Assembly (NCBI GenBank): GCA_937936035.1
Contig: CALGXJ010000085.1
Span: 1 to 40,867 of the forward strand
DNA length: 40,867 nt
Origin: Eximiradius proteiniborus
GTDB taxonomy: Bacteria; Bacteroidota; Ignavibacteria; Kapaibacteriales; UBA2268
Direction of reading: 5' to 3'
Position 1 is the first letter of the stretch. Each line of letters begins with the position of its first letter. The notes under the pieces are model-generated. The model was not told where the DNA came from. It worked only from the letters and a program-made list of their open reading frames with translations, and ran no database searches. Of the stretch, positions 15,470-25,185 are shown piece by piece. The position numbers and the translations under genes are program-made.

Positions 15470-16206
15470 TTGCTTTGCTTTTCGATAATTTTTAAATATT
15501 TGAGAGCGACTCCGAAAGCAGAGATAAAGGAAAGAACAAGCCCCTTGTATCCATCCAAAAATCCCCTGTCGAGAAAATACATTTTACAGAATTTAGCAAA
15601 AAAGCTCAGGAATGGCTTGCAAATACTGTATTTTTTCGCTATGCTTTGGTTTGCGGCAATATCAGTGTAGAAATCTATTTTTTGCAAATGAGATTTTATC
15701 GTGGGATAAGTGTAATGATAGATTGGTTCGTAGATTGTTCCGATTGGACAATTTCCGACAACGCTTTCGTGAAGTGGCTTATCGTTGAAATTAGCTTGTT
15801 TGCGATTGAATAGACGCTTTGGAAAGTCGCGCTGCCAACCGCAATGTTTTATCATTTTGCCCAAGTAGAAAGAATTACGCTTAATTCGGTAGAGAAAGAA
15901 CTCCGGATTTTCCAAAATTTGCTGAATACGATATCGTAGTTCGTCTGATACAACTTCATCTGCATCAATTGAAAGAATCCAGTCGTTTGTGGCAAGCTCT
16001 GCAGCTCGGCGTTTGGCAAGTCCGAAACCTTCCCATCTGTCAAGACGGAAAACTTTTGCACCGAGAGATTGAGAAATTTCGCAGGTGCGGTCGGTCGAGC
16101 CAGTATCGAGCAGAATTATTTCATCGGCGAATTTGAGTGAACTCATACATCGAGAAATATTATTCTCTTCGTTCTTTGCAATTATAACAGCAGAAAGATT
16201 AAGCAT
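15466..16206 (-). CDS. Glycosyltransferase family 2 (WaaE/KdtX-like)
   Basis: This 246-residue inverting GT-A glycosyltransferase begins LSAVIIAKNEENNISRCMSS and continues with DEIILLDTGSTDRT, then a DADE metal-binding motif (SIDADEVVSDEL). These are hallmarks of the GT2 branch that includes LPS core beta-1,4-glucosyltransferases. The later motif CGWQRDFPKRLFNRKQANF and LHESV agrees with that branch. A moderately hydrophobic C-terminus may tether it to the membrane. It lies 5 nt after the first GT4 gene and overlaps the next GT4 gene by 4 nt, so the product probably adds one sugar in the same glycan. Confidence 0.87.
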   Translation of the reverse strand: MLNLSAVIIAKNEENNISRCMSSLKFADEIILLDTGSTDRTCEISQSLGAKVFRLDRWEGFGLAKRRAAELATNDWILSIDADEVVSDELRYRIQQILENPEFFLYRIKRNSFYLGKMIKHCGWQRDFPKRLFNRKQANFNDKPLHESVVGNCPIGTIYEPIYHYTYPTIKSHLQKIDFYTDIAANQSIAKKYSICKPFLSFFAKFCKMYFLDRGFLDGYKGLVLSFISAFGVALKYLKIIEKQSK

Positions 16207-16211
16207 AGTTC

Positions 16212-17375
16212 TTAGATCAAACTAATCTTATTTTTATTTGCATCTGCTTTTTGCTGAACAATTTCGTAGTGCAAGTCTGCTATTTTGCGAGCAAGACTCC
16301 CCCAAGATGCAATAGATTTATACGCTTGAATATTTTTACGATATTTTTCGAGCAAGTTTTGTTGGAACGCAGCTTTGATAGCCTCGGCTAAAAGCAAAGC
16401 ATCAGGTTTTGCAACGAGATAGCCTGTATCGTTCGGTTCTATTGCTTCGCGTAAGCTACCGACATTTGTTGCGATAACAGGTAAATCAAAATGGTAAGCA
16501 ATAGAAACAATTCCACTTTGTGTAGCTGAGCGATAAGGTAGCACGCACACATCAGCTGCCGAGAAACAAAGCGGGACTTCACTATCAGAAATGTAGCGAA
16601 CGTGTTTTGTGATACGATTTTCCACTCCGTGCAGCTTTATGAGCCGTTCGTATTTATCGAAGTTGCCATAGGGTTCCCCAGCTATGAGCAGATGGTAATC
16701 TTCGGGCAAATACTTCAACGCTTCGATAAGTATATCGAGCCCTTTGTAGTCGCGAATAAAACCGAAAAATAGCAAAATCTTTTTGTCGAAAGGCAGAAAG
16801 AGCTTGTCCTGTGCAATTTTCTGAGGGACTATTTCCCCGAAGTGGTGGTAAAGGGGGTGAATGTGTTCGATATATTTTGCGTCGGGCTTGAATTCTAAAA
16901 GGTCGTTTTTTACAGTATCGCTCATTACAACGAAAGCATCGTTGTATTTAAGGAAATATTTTGTCAATTTTATATCACCGGGACGTTTTTCGTGTGGCTT
17001 GACATTGTCGAGAATAGAAATTTTTGTTATTTTTTCAGGCAAATACTTGCACACAGTGCCAAGAGAAGGTGCAAAAAATGGCATCCAATATTTAGTTAGC
17101 AACAAATCAGGTTCGTAGCGTCGTATTTTCTGAGCCGAGCGCAAATAGCTCATTGGATTTATTGTGTCAAGTATACGTTCCGCTATAAGTCTATCGACTT
17201 TATCAGTAGGCAAAACAAATTGAGTTTCACCCGGGAATAAAACTGATGGATACTGCCGTGAAAAAGTATAAGCTTTGACTTCTGCAAATTTTTCAAATGC
17301 TCTGAAAAGTGCAGCATTGAACTGGGCAATACCACCACGAAAAGGATAAAATGTCGAAAGATATGCTATTTTCAT
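16212..17375 (-). CDS. Glycosyltransferase family 4, first gene of the operon
   Basis: This is a 387-residue GT-B glycosyltransferase. It opens MKIAYLSTFYPFRGGIAQFN, which has the GG acceptor loop. The donor half shows KILLFFGFIRDYKGLDILIE, AADVCVLPYRSATQSGIVSIA and DLPVIATNVGSLREAI. In place of the usual E-G at the donor site it has ATQSG, a variant found in some GT4 proteins. The gene heads the leftward operon of four glycosyltransferases; the 81 nt separating it from the divergent methyltransferase gene should contain the promoter, though I found no TAnnTTTG match there. The likely role is surface glycan or LPS assembly. Confidence 0.87.
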   Translation of the reverse strand: MKIAYLSTFYPFRGGIAQFNAALFRAFEKFAEVKAYTFSRQYPSVLFPGETQFVLPTDKVDRLIAERILDTINPMSYLRSAQKIRRYEPDLLLTKYWMPFFAPSLGTVCKYLPEKITKISILDNVKPHEKRPGDIKLTKYFLKYNDAFVVMSDTVKNDLLEFKPDAKYIEHIHPLYHHFGEIVPQKIAQDKLFLPFDKKILLFFGFIRDYKGLDILIEALKYLPEDYHLLIAGEPYGNFDKYERLIKLHGVENRITKHVRYISDSEVPLCFSAADVCVLPYRSATQSGIVSIAYHFDLPVIATNVGSLREAIEPNDTGYLVAKPDALLLAEAIKAAFQQNLLEKYRKNIQAYKSIASWGSLARKIADLHYEIVQQKADANKNKISLI

Positions 17376-17456
17376 ATAAAAGCAATTAATTATTATAAAT
17401 TTCGTTTTTCGATATTTAAATTTAACTAATTTATTAAAAATATCCGATTAAAAATA

Positions 17457-18266
17457 ATGGCAGACGAAATTATCACACAAGCTGAGCGAAGCGGTCTTGG
17501 GAAGGCTGATTTTTACTATTGGCGGTATCAATATGAATTAGGCAGGGATATTATTGTGCCATTTTTTCAAAACAACATCTGCGAAATAAAGGATAAGAAA
17601 ATTGCCGAGATTGGCTCTGCCGAGGGAGGTGTGCTTCATTCATTTGTCCGGGCAGGCGCCTGCTATGGTTTGGGCACTGATATTGCTAAAAATAGATTGG
17701 AAAGCGGAAGAAAAGTATCTGCGGCAACGCAATTAAATGTAGAATTCACCTCTCATAATATTCTTACCGATGAAATTCCTCAGAAGTGGCAAAACTACTT
17801 CGATATAGTTATATTAAGGGATGTTATTGAACATTTGCCCGAACCGGATCTCGCGATTCTTAAAATACGGGAACTACTGAGTGATGAAGGATTTCTCTAC
17901 GTTACATTTCCGCCCTACCGTTCGCCTTATGGTGGACACCAACATACGCTTGCCGGCAATTTCCTTACGAAATTGCCGTATATTCATTTATTCCCGGACT
18001 TTATTTTCCGAAAAATGATAAGTTCCGGAAGGCAAATCGACCAGGAGGAAACGTTAAGATTACGCAAAATCAGGCTTTCCTCTAAAAAATTCAAAGAATG
18101 CGTTTATTCTGCTGGCTACAAAATAGCTAAGGAAGACTATTTTTTGTTGCGTCCAGTATTCAAAAAGAAGTTCGGATTGCCGACCTTGAAAATCGGACCA
18201 ATTGGTAAGATACCGTTTTTGGGTGATTTTCTGTCGCTTGAATGTATGTATGTTTTGAAGAAATAG
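17457..18266 (+). CDS. Class I SAM-dependent methyltransferase
   Basis: The 269-residue protein has a Rossmann-fold methyltransferase domain. The SAM-binding motif I is KKIAEIGSAEGGVLHSFV (about residues 49-66). An acidic end of strand 2 follows (GTDIAKNRLE), and the motif around YFDIVILRDVIEHLPEP is typical of methyltransf_11/UbiE-like enzymes. The second half (VTFPPYRSPYGGHQHTLAG) may shape the acceptor pocket. The substrate is unknown; the divergent glycosyltransferase operon makes a sugar or lipid-linked acceptor possible, but that is only context. It starts at ATG 17457 without a clear SD. It lies 33 nt before nadE and may be cotranscribed with it. Confidence 0.82.
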   Translation: MADEIITQAERSGLGKADFYYWRYQYELGRDIIVPFFQNNICEIKDKKIAEIGSAEGGVLHSFVRAGACYGLGTDIAKNRLESGRKVSAATQLNVEFTSHNILTDEIPQKWQNYFDIVILRDVIEHLPEPDLAILKIRELLSDEGFLYVTFPPYRSPYGGHQHTLAGNFLTKLPYIHLFPDFIFRKMISSGRQIDQEETLRLRKIRLSSKKFKECVYSAGYKIAKEDYFLLRPVFKKKFGLPTLKIGPIGKIPFLGDFLSLECMYVLKK

Positions 18267-18299
18267 ATTTGGTATAAATTTTGTCATAATTATCGATAA

Positions 18300-20261
18300 A
18301 TGAAAGGGAAAAATATGTTGATAAATTTGAACAAATACAATATTGCACGCTTTGCGGTTGTCTCGCCTGAGGTTAGAATTGCGGATGTCCCGTTCAATGT
18401 GGAAAAAATCAAGGAAGCAGTAGGAACAGGTTTAGAAAACAAGTGTAATTTTTATTTATTCCCTGAATTGTCGATAACAGGATATTCCTGCGGTGATTTA
18501 TTTTTTCAGGATAACTTGAATCGGGCTGTCGAGCAAGGACTGTTGGATTTGCAGAAATTCACTCAGCAACAAGCCGTTTCAATCGTGGTTGGTGCACCTT
18601 TGCGCTCGCTCGGAAAAATGTTTAACTGTGCTGTTTTCATTTCAAATGGGCAAATTCTGGGGGTTGTTCCAAAAACATTTATTCCGAATTACGATGAATA
18701 TTACGAAGAACGCTGGTTTTCCGGCGATGGTGATAGAAACTGTTCGTTTATTGAAATAAATGGAATGGAAATTCCTTTTGGAGCGGACTTAGTGTTCCAA
18801 GCAAAGGATTTTCCATTACTTCGCATAGGCATTGAAATATGCGAGGATTTGTGGTCGGTAGTGCCACCGAGTTCGGATTTGGCTCTTGCGGGTGCGAATG
18901 TTTTGCTGAATTTGTCGGCGAGCAGTGAGTATCTGGGGAAGGCAGAATACAGGAGAAATCTGGTAGTATCGCAATCTGCACGTTGCCATGCTGCATATCT
19001 TTATTCATCGGCGGGACCGGGCGAAAGCTCAACCGATTTTATAATGTCCGGGCATTGCATTATAGCAGAAAATGGGAGAGCATTGGAAGAAAGCCGCCGG
19101 TTTTCGTTTAATACACAAATGATTATCTCAGATGTAGATATTGAGAAACTAAATTCAGAACGTTTGAAAAATAGTTCATTTGCAACTGGACGCACACAGA
19201 AACAATATAAAACAATTGGGTTTGAATTTGGGACTGTATCGTCTACAAAGCTATTACGGCATATTCCAAAGTTGCCGTTTGTTCCGCGCTCTTATCAGCA
19301 GAAAAAAGAAGTGTGTGAAGAAATATTAAACATACAAATCACTGCTCTTTCGAAGCGCCTAAAGCATATTGGAATACAAAATGTAGTGTTGGGTGTTTCC
19401 GGCGGGCTGGATTCAACTCTTGCATTGATTGTATGTGCCAAAACTTTTGAAAGACTTGGATTAAACAAAAACGGTATTCTGGCGGTCTCTATGCCTTGCT
19501 TTGGCACTTCGAGCCGAACAAAGATAAATGCAAAGAAATTGTCAGAGGCGCTTGGAGTTAGCTTTAGAGAAATTGATATTACAGACACAGTCAGGTCGCA
19601 CTTTAAAGATATTTTGCACAATGAAAATCAAACCGATTTAGTTTTCGAAAATGCACAGGCGCGGGTAAGAACATTAATATTAATGGACTTAGCAAACAAG
19701 CTCAACGGTATTGTGGTCGGAACAGGCGATTTATCTGAAGCTGCATTGGGATGGAGCACATACAACGGCGACCATATGTCTATGTATAACGTTAATTCGG
19801 GAGTTCCAAAAACACTTGTGATGTATTTGATTGACTGGGCAAAAGACAATTTGTTCTCGGGAGAGGCGTCCCAAATACTTGGGAACATTATGGAAACACC
19901 GATCTCCCCTGAACTATTGCCTGCAAGCGAGGACGAACTTGTTCAGCAGACTGAAAAAATCATAGGTCCCTATTTACTACACGATTTTTTCCTATATTAC
20001 TTTGCCCGGTTTGGTTATTCGCCCACAAAAATTATGATGATGGCAAAAGTTGCATTTGGCGAAAAGTTTAAAAATTATGAAATCAAAGATAGTATGAAAA
20101 AATTTATTACACGGTTTTTCGTTAATCAATATAAACGTTCTTGCGTTCCCGATGGAGTAAAAGTAGGAACGGTTGCATTATCTCCGCGAGGAGACTGGAG
20201 AATGCCGAGCGACGCTGTGATGGAAGTATGGCTTTCAGAAATCGATAGGTTCGAGATATGA
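18300..20261 (+). CDS. nadE: Glutamine-dependent NAD+ synthetase
   Basis: This two-domain enzyme makes NAD+ from deamido-NAD+, ATP and glutamine; 653 residues is normal for the glutamine-dependent form. The N-terminal nitrilase-type amidase domain has all three catalytic residues: E56 in FPELSITGYS, K125 in VPKTFIPNY and C181 in GIEICEDLW. They release ammonia that is channelled to the C-terminal synthetase, whose ATP pyrophosphatase loop is SGGLDS at 367-372. The C-terminal end DGVKVGTVALSPRGDWRMPSD is also characteristic. ATG 18300 is used here; ATG 18315 has an AAGGGA-like sequence in front and could be the true start. The stop overlaps the following regulator gene by ATGA. Confidence 0.95.
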   Translation: MKGKNMLINLNKYNIARFAVVSPEVRIADVPFNVEKIKEAVGTGLENKCNFYLFPELSITGYSCGDLFFQDNLNRAVEQGLLDLQKFTQQQAVSIVVGAPLRSLGKMFNCAVFISNGQILGVVPKTFIPNYDEYYEERWFSGDGDRNCSFIEINGMEIPFGADLVFQAKDFPLLRIGIEICEDLWSVVPPSSDLALAGANVLLNLSASSEYLGKAEYRRNLVVSQSARCHAAYLYSSAGPGESSTDFIMSGHCIIAENGRALEESRRFSFNTQMIISDVDIEKLNSERLKNSSFATGRTQKQYKTIGFEFGTVSSTKLLRHIPKLPFVPRSYQQKKEVCEEILNIQITALSKRLKHIGIQNVVLGVSGGLDSTLALIVCAKTFERLGLNKNGILAVSMPCFGTSSRTKINAKKLSEALGVSFREIDITDTVRSHFKDILHNENQTDLVFENAQARVRTLILMDLANKLNGIVVGTGDLSEAALGWSTYNGDHMSMYNVNSGVPKTLVMYLIDWAKDNLFSGEASQILGNIMETPISPELLPASEDELVQQTEKIIGPYLLHDFFLYYFARFGYSPTKIMMMAKVAFGEKFKNYEIKDSMKKFITRFFVNQYKRSCVPDGVKVGTVALSPRGDWRMPSDAVMEVWLSEIDRFEI

Positions 20262-20920
20262 GCGATTTATTCGATATAAATAATCCGCTATTGATAGTAA
20301 TAGCAGACGACCACGAGATAGTCCGTGCTGGGCTTAAACGTTTGCTTAATATTGAAAAATCTTTCAGAATAATTGATGAAGCACGTAATGGCGAAGAAGC
20401 AGTGGAGCTTGCGAGCTACCACAAGCCAAATGTAATGCTACTCGATATACTGATGCCAGTAATGACAGGGATTGAGGCATTGCCTATGATTAAGAAAATG
20501 TCGCCAGACACGATGGTTGTGATGCTTACTGCATTCGAGGACTCATTGCATATAGAACAGGCAATTGAAGCCGGAGCCGACGGGTATTTATCGAAAGATA
20601 TTTCATCAGCTGGTTTGATAGATGCTATTAAAAAAGTGGTGCTGGGCGAAAGAGTATTCAGCAAGTCAATTCTGAATATGATGCAGCATAAGTTATTAAA
20701 ATCTCAGACAGAAGCCAAAACAGTTTCTATTACAAAACGAGAGCAGGAAGTGCTGAATCTGATTGCTGAAGGCAAGACCAATGCAGAAATTGCAGAAATA
20801 CTATTCTTAAGCGTTCGCACAGTGGAATCGCACCGTTATAATTTAATGCAGAAGCTTCAATGTTCGAACACTGCAAGTTTAGTTCGTTATGCCATAAAGA
20901 ACAGAATAGCCAACGTTTAG
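20258..20920 (+). CDS. NarL/LuxR-family response regulator
   Basis: This 220-residue two-component transcription regulator has a receiver domain (about 10-130) with acidic pocket D17-D18, phospho-acceptor D63 (LLDILMP), T91 and K113. The output domain is a LuxR-type helix-turn-helix (about 157-215: ITKREQEVLNLIAEGKTNAE, then LSVRTVESH). It should bind DNA after phosphorylation. No cognate kinase gene is next to it; it overlaps nadE by 4 nt and is followed by a terminator-like hairpin. Its partner could be any of the kinases elsewhere in the genome. The target genes cannot be seen. Confidence 0.93.
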   Translation: MSDLFDINNPLLIVIADDHEIVRAGLKRLLNIEKSFRIIDEARNGEEAVELASYHKPNVMLLDILMPVMTGIEALPMIKKMSPDTMVVMLTAFEDSLHIEQAIEAGADGYLSKDISSAGLIDAIKKVVLGERVFSKSILNMMQHKLLKSQTEAKTVSITKREQEVLNLIAEGKTNAEIAEILFLSVRTVESHRYNLMQKLQCSNTASLVRYAIKNRIANV

Positions 20921-20942
20921 TAATTATTAAGCATCAATCAAT

Positions 20943-20979
20943 AAAAAAACAGGCTGCACTTTTGACATAATGCAGCCTG
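20943..20979 (-). terminator. Rho-independent terminator of the RND efflux operon
   Basis: A perfect 9-bp stem (CAGGCTGCA at 20950-20958, TGCAGCCTG at 20971-20979) encloses a 12-nt loop. Read leftward it is followed by a run of seven T (plus-strand A at 20943-20949), giving a standard terminator 22 nt past the RND pump stop codon. In the other direction only a weak T/A run follows, so it may also partly stop the nadE-regulator transcript. Confidence 0.85.
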
Positions 20980-21000
20980 AATAATTATTATTTTGATAGA

Positions 21001-24000
21001 TTATGCTGTTTTTCTCTTAAATATACCTTTAATTTTTCCGAATATTGCTTTCCCGAATGCGTCATTAAGATAATCAGCAGCTGGAATAACATAGATAGTT
21101 AGAATAGTCGATACCAGCAATCCACCTAAGGAAACAATACCAAGTGGCATACGCAATTCTTTACCGAAATCGCCAATCCCCAAAGCCAAAGGGAGCATGC
21201 CCAGAATAATTGCAGCAGAAGCCATAATCTGTGGTTTTAGCTTTGTCGGGGCAGCTTCCACCAATGCATCGCGGTGGCTCAAACCATTACGAACCAATTG
21301 GTTAGAGTAATCGAGTATGAGAATTGCGTTGTTGACTACAATTCCCACAAGCATTATTATTGCCATCATCGAAATTGTGTTCATAGTTGCACCAGTGATA
21401 AACAAAATTCCAAGCACACCGATAAAGGACAATGGCAAAGTGCTCATAATAATAAGCGGTTGCACTAAATCTTCGAGTAGTGCAGCAAGCAACATATATG
21501 TAAGCACAATTGCAATTAAAAATGCACGCAACATTTCAGCAATAGTTTCCTTCATCATCTCTGCACTACCACCCCATTTATAGTAATAGCCGGCAGGCAT
21601 TTCAATTTTAGCAAGGCGTTTTTCTATTTCATTGGTAACCTGACCTAACGGAACACCAGCGGCAGGTGAGCCGGTAAACTTGATTGTTGTTAGCTTGTCG
21701 CGGTGCAGAATTTTTGCGAAACCTTTGGTGAAGCGAACTTCACCTAATTGTGATAAGCGATAGGAGCCATTCGGAGTTGCAACTGGGATATTGCCAACCT
21801 TTTCGGGGGTGTTGTATACGTCGTCAAAAAGTTTTACTTTAATGTCATATTCTTCGCCTTTTTCTCTGTATGTTGTAGCTACAAGCCCTTCCATAGAAGC
21901 GCGGAGTGTCATTGCCACATCCATTACAGTAATACCTGCTTCCTCTATTATGTCCCGATACGGATAAATTGTAATTTCAGGCTTACCAGAACGTGAGGAA
22001 TTATCGAAGTTTATTAGTCCTGGAACAGTTGATATTTCGTTGACGACTTGAGTTTTTAATCGTTCAAGCACAAGTGCGTCGTCTCCCAACAAGTAGAATT
22101 CCACAGGAGCACCAGGACCGCCAACGTTATTTGCGTAATCAACTTTTATTTTTGCATTTGGTATATCGGAAAGCAAGTTTGTAAATTCAGTAATATATTC
22201 TTGAAGCATAGTTTCGCGTTTGTTTGCGTCTGTAACAGTAACATCCATCATAGCAAGGTTTGTATTTTTGTCGAGTTCGCTTTGCTTGCCCAAGCTTGTA
22301 ACAATTTTGACAACATCCGGATATTGGCTTATGCGCCGCTCAATTTCTGCCATTACGATAGCCGTTTCGTCAATATTATAACCATCAGGTAATTCTACGT
22401 ATATTCTAACCTGCGAATCGTCGACACGTGGGAAGTTTTCGAAACCAATAGAAGGACCTAAAACAATAAAGCTAAGAATAAGCAGAGCAAACGAACCGAA
22501 GGCAACAAGCGAAGCATAGAGCTTTCGGCTTAGAACCCACGCAAGAGTGCGTTTATAGAATTGTTCCACTTTAGACCAATATTTTTCTATGGCAGCACCA
22601 ATTTTCCCGACTTTTATCTCTTTCGGCAGTAGCAAAGAAGCAAGCATCGGGGTTACAGTAAACGAAACCAACAAAGAGAACAAAGTTGCATAAGTAACTG
22701 TCAGAGCAAATTCACGGAAGAAGAGACCAACCATAGAAGTCATCTGTGCAATCGGGAGAAATACAACGAGGTTTGTCATTGTAGCAGCAAGGACAGCGAC
22801 AACTACTTCGTCGGTTCCCTTAGCAGCTGCTTCTTTATTGCTCGAACCGAGCTCTTCTTTGTGTCGGAAAATGTTTTCAATAACAACAATTGAGTTGGAA
22901 ACAAGCACACCGACCGAGACGGAAAGCCCCATCAGAGTCATCACATTTAACGAGAAACCGGAAATTTGCATTAAAAAGAATGTTGAAATTATCGAAATTG
23001 GCATTGCCAAAGCAACAATAAATGTTGTTCTGATATTGTGTAGGAAGAACAGCAATACAAATCCGGTCAGGATAATTCCCATATATATATTTGATAAAGC
23101 ATCGCTGACAGAGCTTTTAATAAATTCAGAGCGGTCCAATGCGATGTCTAATTTCATACCTTTGGGCAGTGTTTTCTCGATTTGAGGCAATGATTTGCGT
23201 ATTGCATTTGCTACATTAACAACGTTTCCATCGGGTGATTTTATGATGCCGATGTTGATAACGTTATCGAGACGTTCTTTTGTTTTATTATCGAAGAATA
23301 CGGCACGTTCGCGGACATCTTTTCCTTCGTCGAAAACCTCAGCAAGCTGCCCGATTTTTTTTAGTCCCCCGCTGGTAGGAACTTGTAGTTCTTTGATTTG
23401 TTCTGGAGTAGAATATTGTCCTTGCATACGAACAGTGTATTCCTGCCCTTGCAGTTTAAAATATCCTGCTGGAATATCAATATTGTGCGCTCTTAAAACT
23501 TGAATGAGCTGTGGCAGAGAAATATTGTTCTCGTAAACGGTGCGATTGTCGAGTTTCACTTGAATTTCGCGTTCCTGCCCGCCGGTGATGGTAACATTCG
23601 CTACGCCTTCAATTTGCGAGAAGCGATCGCGAAGCACTCTATCGGCGTAGAAATAAAGTTGACGAGGGTCGGTTTGCTCACCTGATAGGATAACATTAAC
23701 AACAGGGAAAGCCTGCAAGTCTACTTTTTGAATGATTGGCAATTTAGCATCTGTTGGGAGTTCGCTCAGAATAGCATCTACCTTATCTTTCACTTCCTGA
23801 TTGGCAATATCTATGTCTTTGTCGAGTTCAAACTGAATAATAGAAATAGAAACACCATCGAGCGAATATGAATCGATTACTTTAATTTTTGAGACTGTCG
23901 AGACTGCATCTTCGATTTTCTTTGTAATTTGTGTTTCAATTTCTTTCGGACCGGCACCCGGATAAACTGTTGAGATGGTTACATAAGGGATTTCAACATC

Positions 24001-24114
24001 GGGCATCTGGTTGAGAGTAAGGCTGAAATATGCCAATCCACCGAATAAGACAAATACGATGATTAGCATACTCATCATTATTGGTCGATTGACAGATATA
24101 TGGGCAATTTTCAT
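21001..24114 (-). CDS. RND efflux pump inner-membrane protein (AcrB/HAE family)
   Basis: This is a 1037-residue resistance-nodulation-division transporter, the usual size for AcrB-like pumps that expel drugs or other hydrophobic compounds through a periplasmic adaptor and outer-membrane channel. It has the standard layout: TM1 (about 12-32), a large porter domain, TM2-6, TM7, a second porter loop and TM8-12. Signatures seen are PDVEIPYVTISTVYPGAGP near 38-56, GVLVSNSIVVIENI near 402-415, and VGIVVNNAILILDY near 922-935. The TM4 site that carries the proton-relay pair Asp407-Asp408 in E. coli AcrB is Ser-Asn here, and the Lys940 equivalent is Asn. It lies 10 nt after the adaptor gene; a terminator follows. 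Confidence 0.93.
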   Translation of the reverse strand: MKIAHISVNRPIMMSMLIIVFVLFGGLAYFSLTLNQMPDVEIPYVTISTVYPGAGPKEIETQITKKIEDAVSTVSKIKVIDSYSLDGVSISIIQFELDKDIDIANQEVKDKVDAILSELPTDAKLPIIQKVDLQAFPVVNVILSGEQTDPRQLYFYADRVLRDRFSQIEGVANVTITGGQEREIQVKLDNRTVYENNISLPQLIQVLRAHNIDIPAGYFKLQGQEYTVRMQGQYSTPEQIKELQVPTSGGLKKIGQLAEVFDEGKDVRERAVFFDNKTKERLDNVINIGIIKSPDGNVVNVANAIRKSLPQIEKTLPKGMKLDIALDRSEFIKSSVSDALSNIYMGIILTGFVLLFFLHNIRTTFIVALAMPISIISTFFLMQISGFSLNVMTLMGLSVSVGVLVSNSIVVIENIFRHKEELGSSNKEAAAKGTDEVVVAVLAATMTNLVVFLPIAQMTSMVGLFFREFALTVTYATLFSLLVSFTVTPMLASLLLPKEIKVGKIGAAIEKYWSKVEQFYKRTLAWVLSRKLYASLVAFGSFALLILSFIVLGPSIGFENFPRVDDSQVRIYVELPDGYNIDETAIVMAEIERRISQYPDVVKIVTSLGKQSELDKNTNLAMMDVTVTDANKRETMLQEYITEFTNLLSDIPNAKIKVDYANNVGGPGAPVEFYLLGDDALVLERLKTQVVNEISTVPGLINFDNSSRSGKPEITIYPYRDIIEEAGITVMDVAMTLRASMEGLVATTYREKGEEYDIKVKLFDDVYNTPEKVGNIPVATPNGSYRLSQLGEVRFTKGFAKILHRDKLTTIKFTGSPAAGVPLGQVTNEIEKRLAKIEMPAGYYYKWGGSAEMMKETIAEMLRAFLIAIVLTYMLLAALLEDLVQPLIIMSTLPLSFIGVLGILFITGATMNTISMMAIIMLVGIVVNNAILILDYSNQLVRNGLSHRDALVEAAPTKLKPQIMASAAIILGMLPLALGIGDFGKELRMPLGIVSLGGLLVSTILTIYVIPAADYLNDAFGKAIFGKIKGIFKRKTA

Positions 24115-24124
24115 ATTTTCACCT

Positions 24125-25162
24125 CTAATTTACGATTTTAACTTTACTACCATTGCGCAGAAGGAAAATACCGTCTGTAATAAGACGATCGCCGGGATTT
24201 AATCCTTCGGTAATTTCAATATCAATACTACTTTCAATACCCGTTTTTACTGTTTGCTTGTAAGCTTTGCCATCTTTTTCCACAAACACATATTTATCGT
24301 CTCCGTCGAATACTATATATCGGCGTGGTACCACAATTGCATTGCTTTTTTTGTATGCATTAATGCGAATATCTGCTGTAACGCCACTGCGTATTTTCCC
24401 GTGTGAATTATCGAACACAATTTCCACGCCATAGGCATTGTGTTTAGGATCGATTGATAAATCAACAGCAGCCACCTTGCCAGTAAATACATCACCATTA
24501 AGTTTCATTGTAGCGTCCATTCCAGGCTTAACGTATTGCACTTCAATAGGTGAAGCCCAAACTTTAGCTTTTACTTTATTCAGTTGGGCAACAGTGAATA
24601 GATTATCCCCTGCTTTGACCTTATCGCCTTCTTTGACAAGCATTTGAGTGATTGTGCCGCTAATCGGAGATTCTATATTAATAAGTTTGTAGATAGATTC
24701 CCAATTGCGTTTTGCAACTAAATACTGAGCTTCGGCATTATCGAAATTCTGTTGTGAAGTTTCGCCTGCTGCGAGCAATTGCTTCATACGCTCGTAGAGC
24801 TTTTTCGCATTTTCGTAGCCGACTTTGGCTTGTTCGTATTGTATACGAGGATTGTCCTTTGGAAATTCTACAATTACTTGGCCCTCGCGGACACGAGAGC
24901 CGACTTTGGCGTTTATTCTCGCTATTTTGTCTTCGAGAGCAGCCTGCTGCATAGTTTCTTTAATTCCTGATATTTTGGCTAAGAATCTGAGGTCTTTTTC
25001 GAATCCGCGTTCGCCAATTGTAGTAATACGAACCGGGACGCCGGCTTCGGCGCGAATTTGTTCGATACTTTTGCCTGGTTTCACTTTCTTTTGGCAGGCA
25101 GAAAAGGACAGTGCAATAATAAGTCCCAGTAGTAATGTTTTAGATAAATTAAAATTTTTCAT
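24125..25162 (-). CDS. RND periplasmic adaptor (membrane fusion protein), lipoprotein
   Basis: This 345-residue adaptor connects the RND pump with the outer-membrane channel. It begins with a lipoprotein signal (hydrophobic stretch ending FSAC, lipidated Cys23), then a helical hairpin (about 100-150: ENAKKLYERMKQLLAAGETS) flanked by the two halves of a lipoyl/biotinyl-like domain (GSRVREGQVIVEFP and later ISGTITQMLVKEGDKVKAG). Beta-barrel and membrane-proximal domains follow, ending GLNPGDRLITDGIFLLRNGS. This domain order is diagnostic of AcrA/HlyD_D23-type adaptors. The gene is 23 nt downstream of the channel gene and 10 nt upstream of the pump gene. Confidence 0.93.
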   Translation of the reverse strand: MKNFNLSKTLLLGLIIALSFSACQKKVKPGKSIEQIRAEAGVPVRITTIGERGFEKDLRFLAKISGIKETMQQAALEDKIARINAKVGSRVREGQVIVEFPKDNPRIQYEQAKVGYENAKKLYERMKQLLAAGETSQQNFDNAEAQYLVAKRNWESIYKLINIESPISGTITQMLVKEGDKVKAGDNLFTVAQLNKVKAKVWASPIEVQYVKPGMDATMKLNGDVFTGKVAAVDLSIDPKHNAYGVEIVFDNSHGKIRSGVTADIRINAYKKSNAIVVPRRYIVFDGDDKYVFVEKDGKAYKQTVKTGIESSIDIEITEGLNPGDRLITDGIFLLRNGSKVKIVN

Positions 25163-25185
25163 AATTTATAAAACTCCTTCAATTA

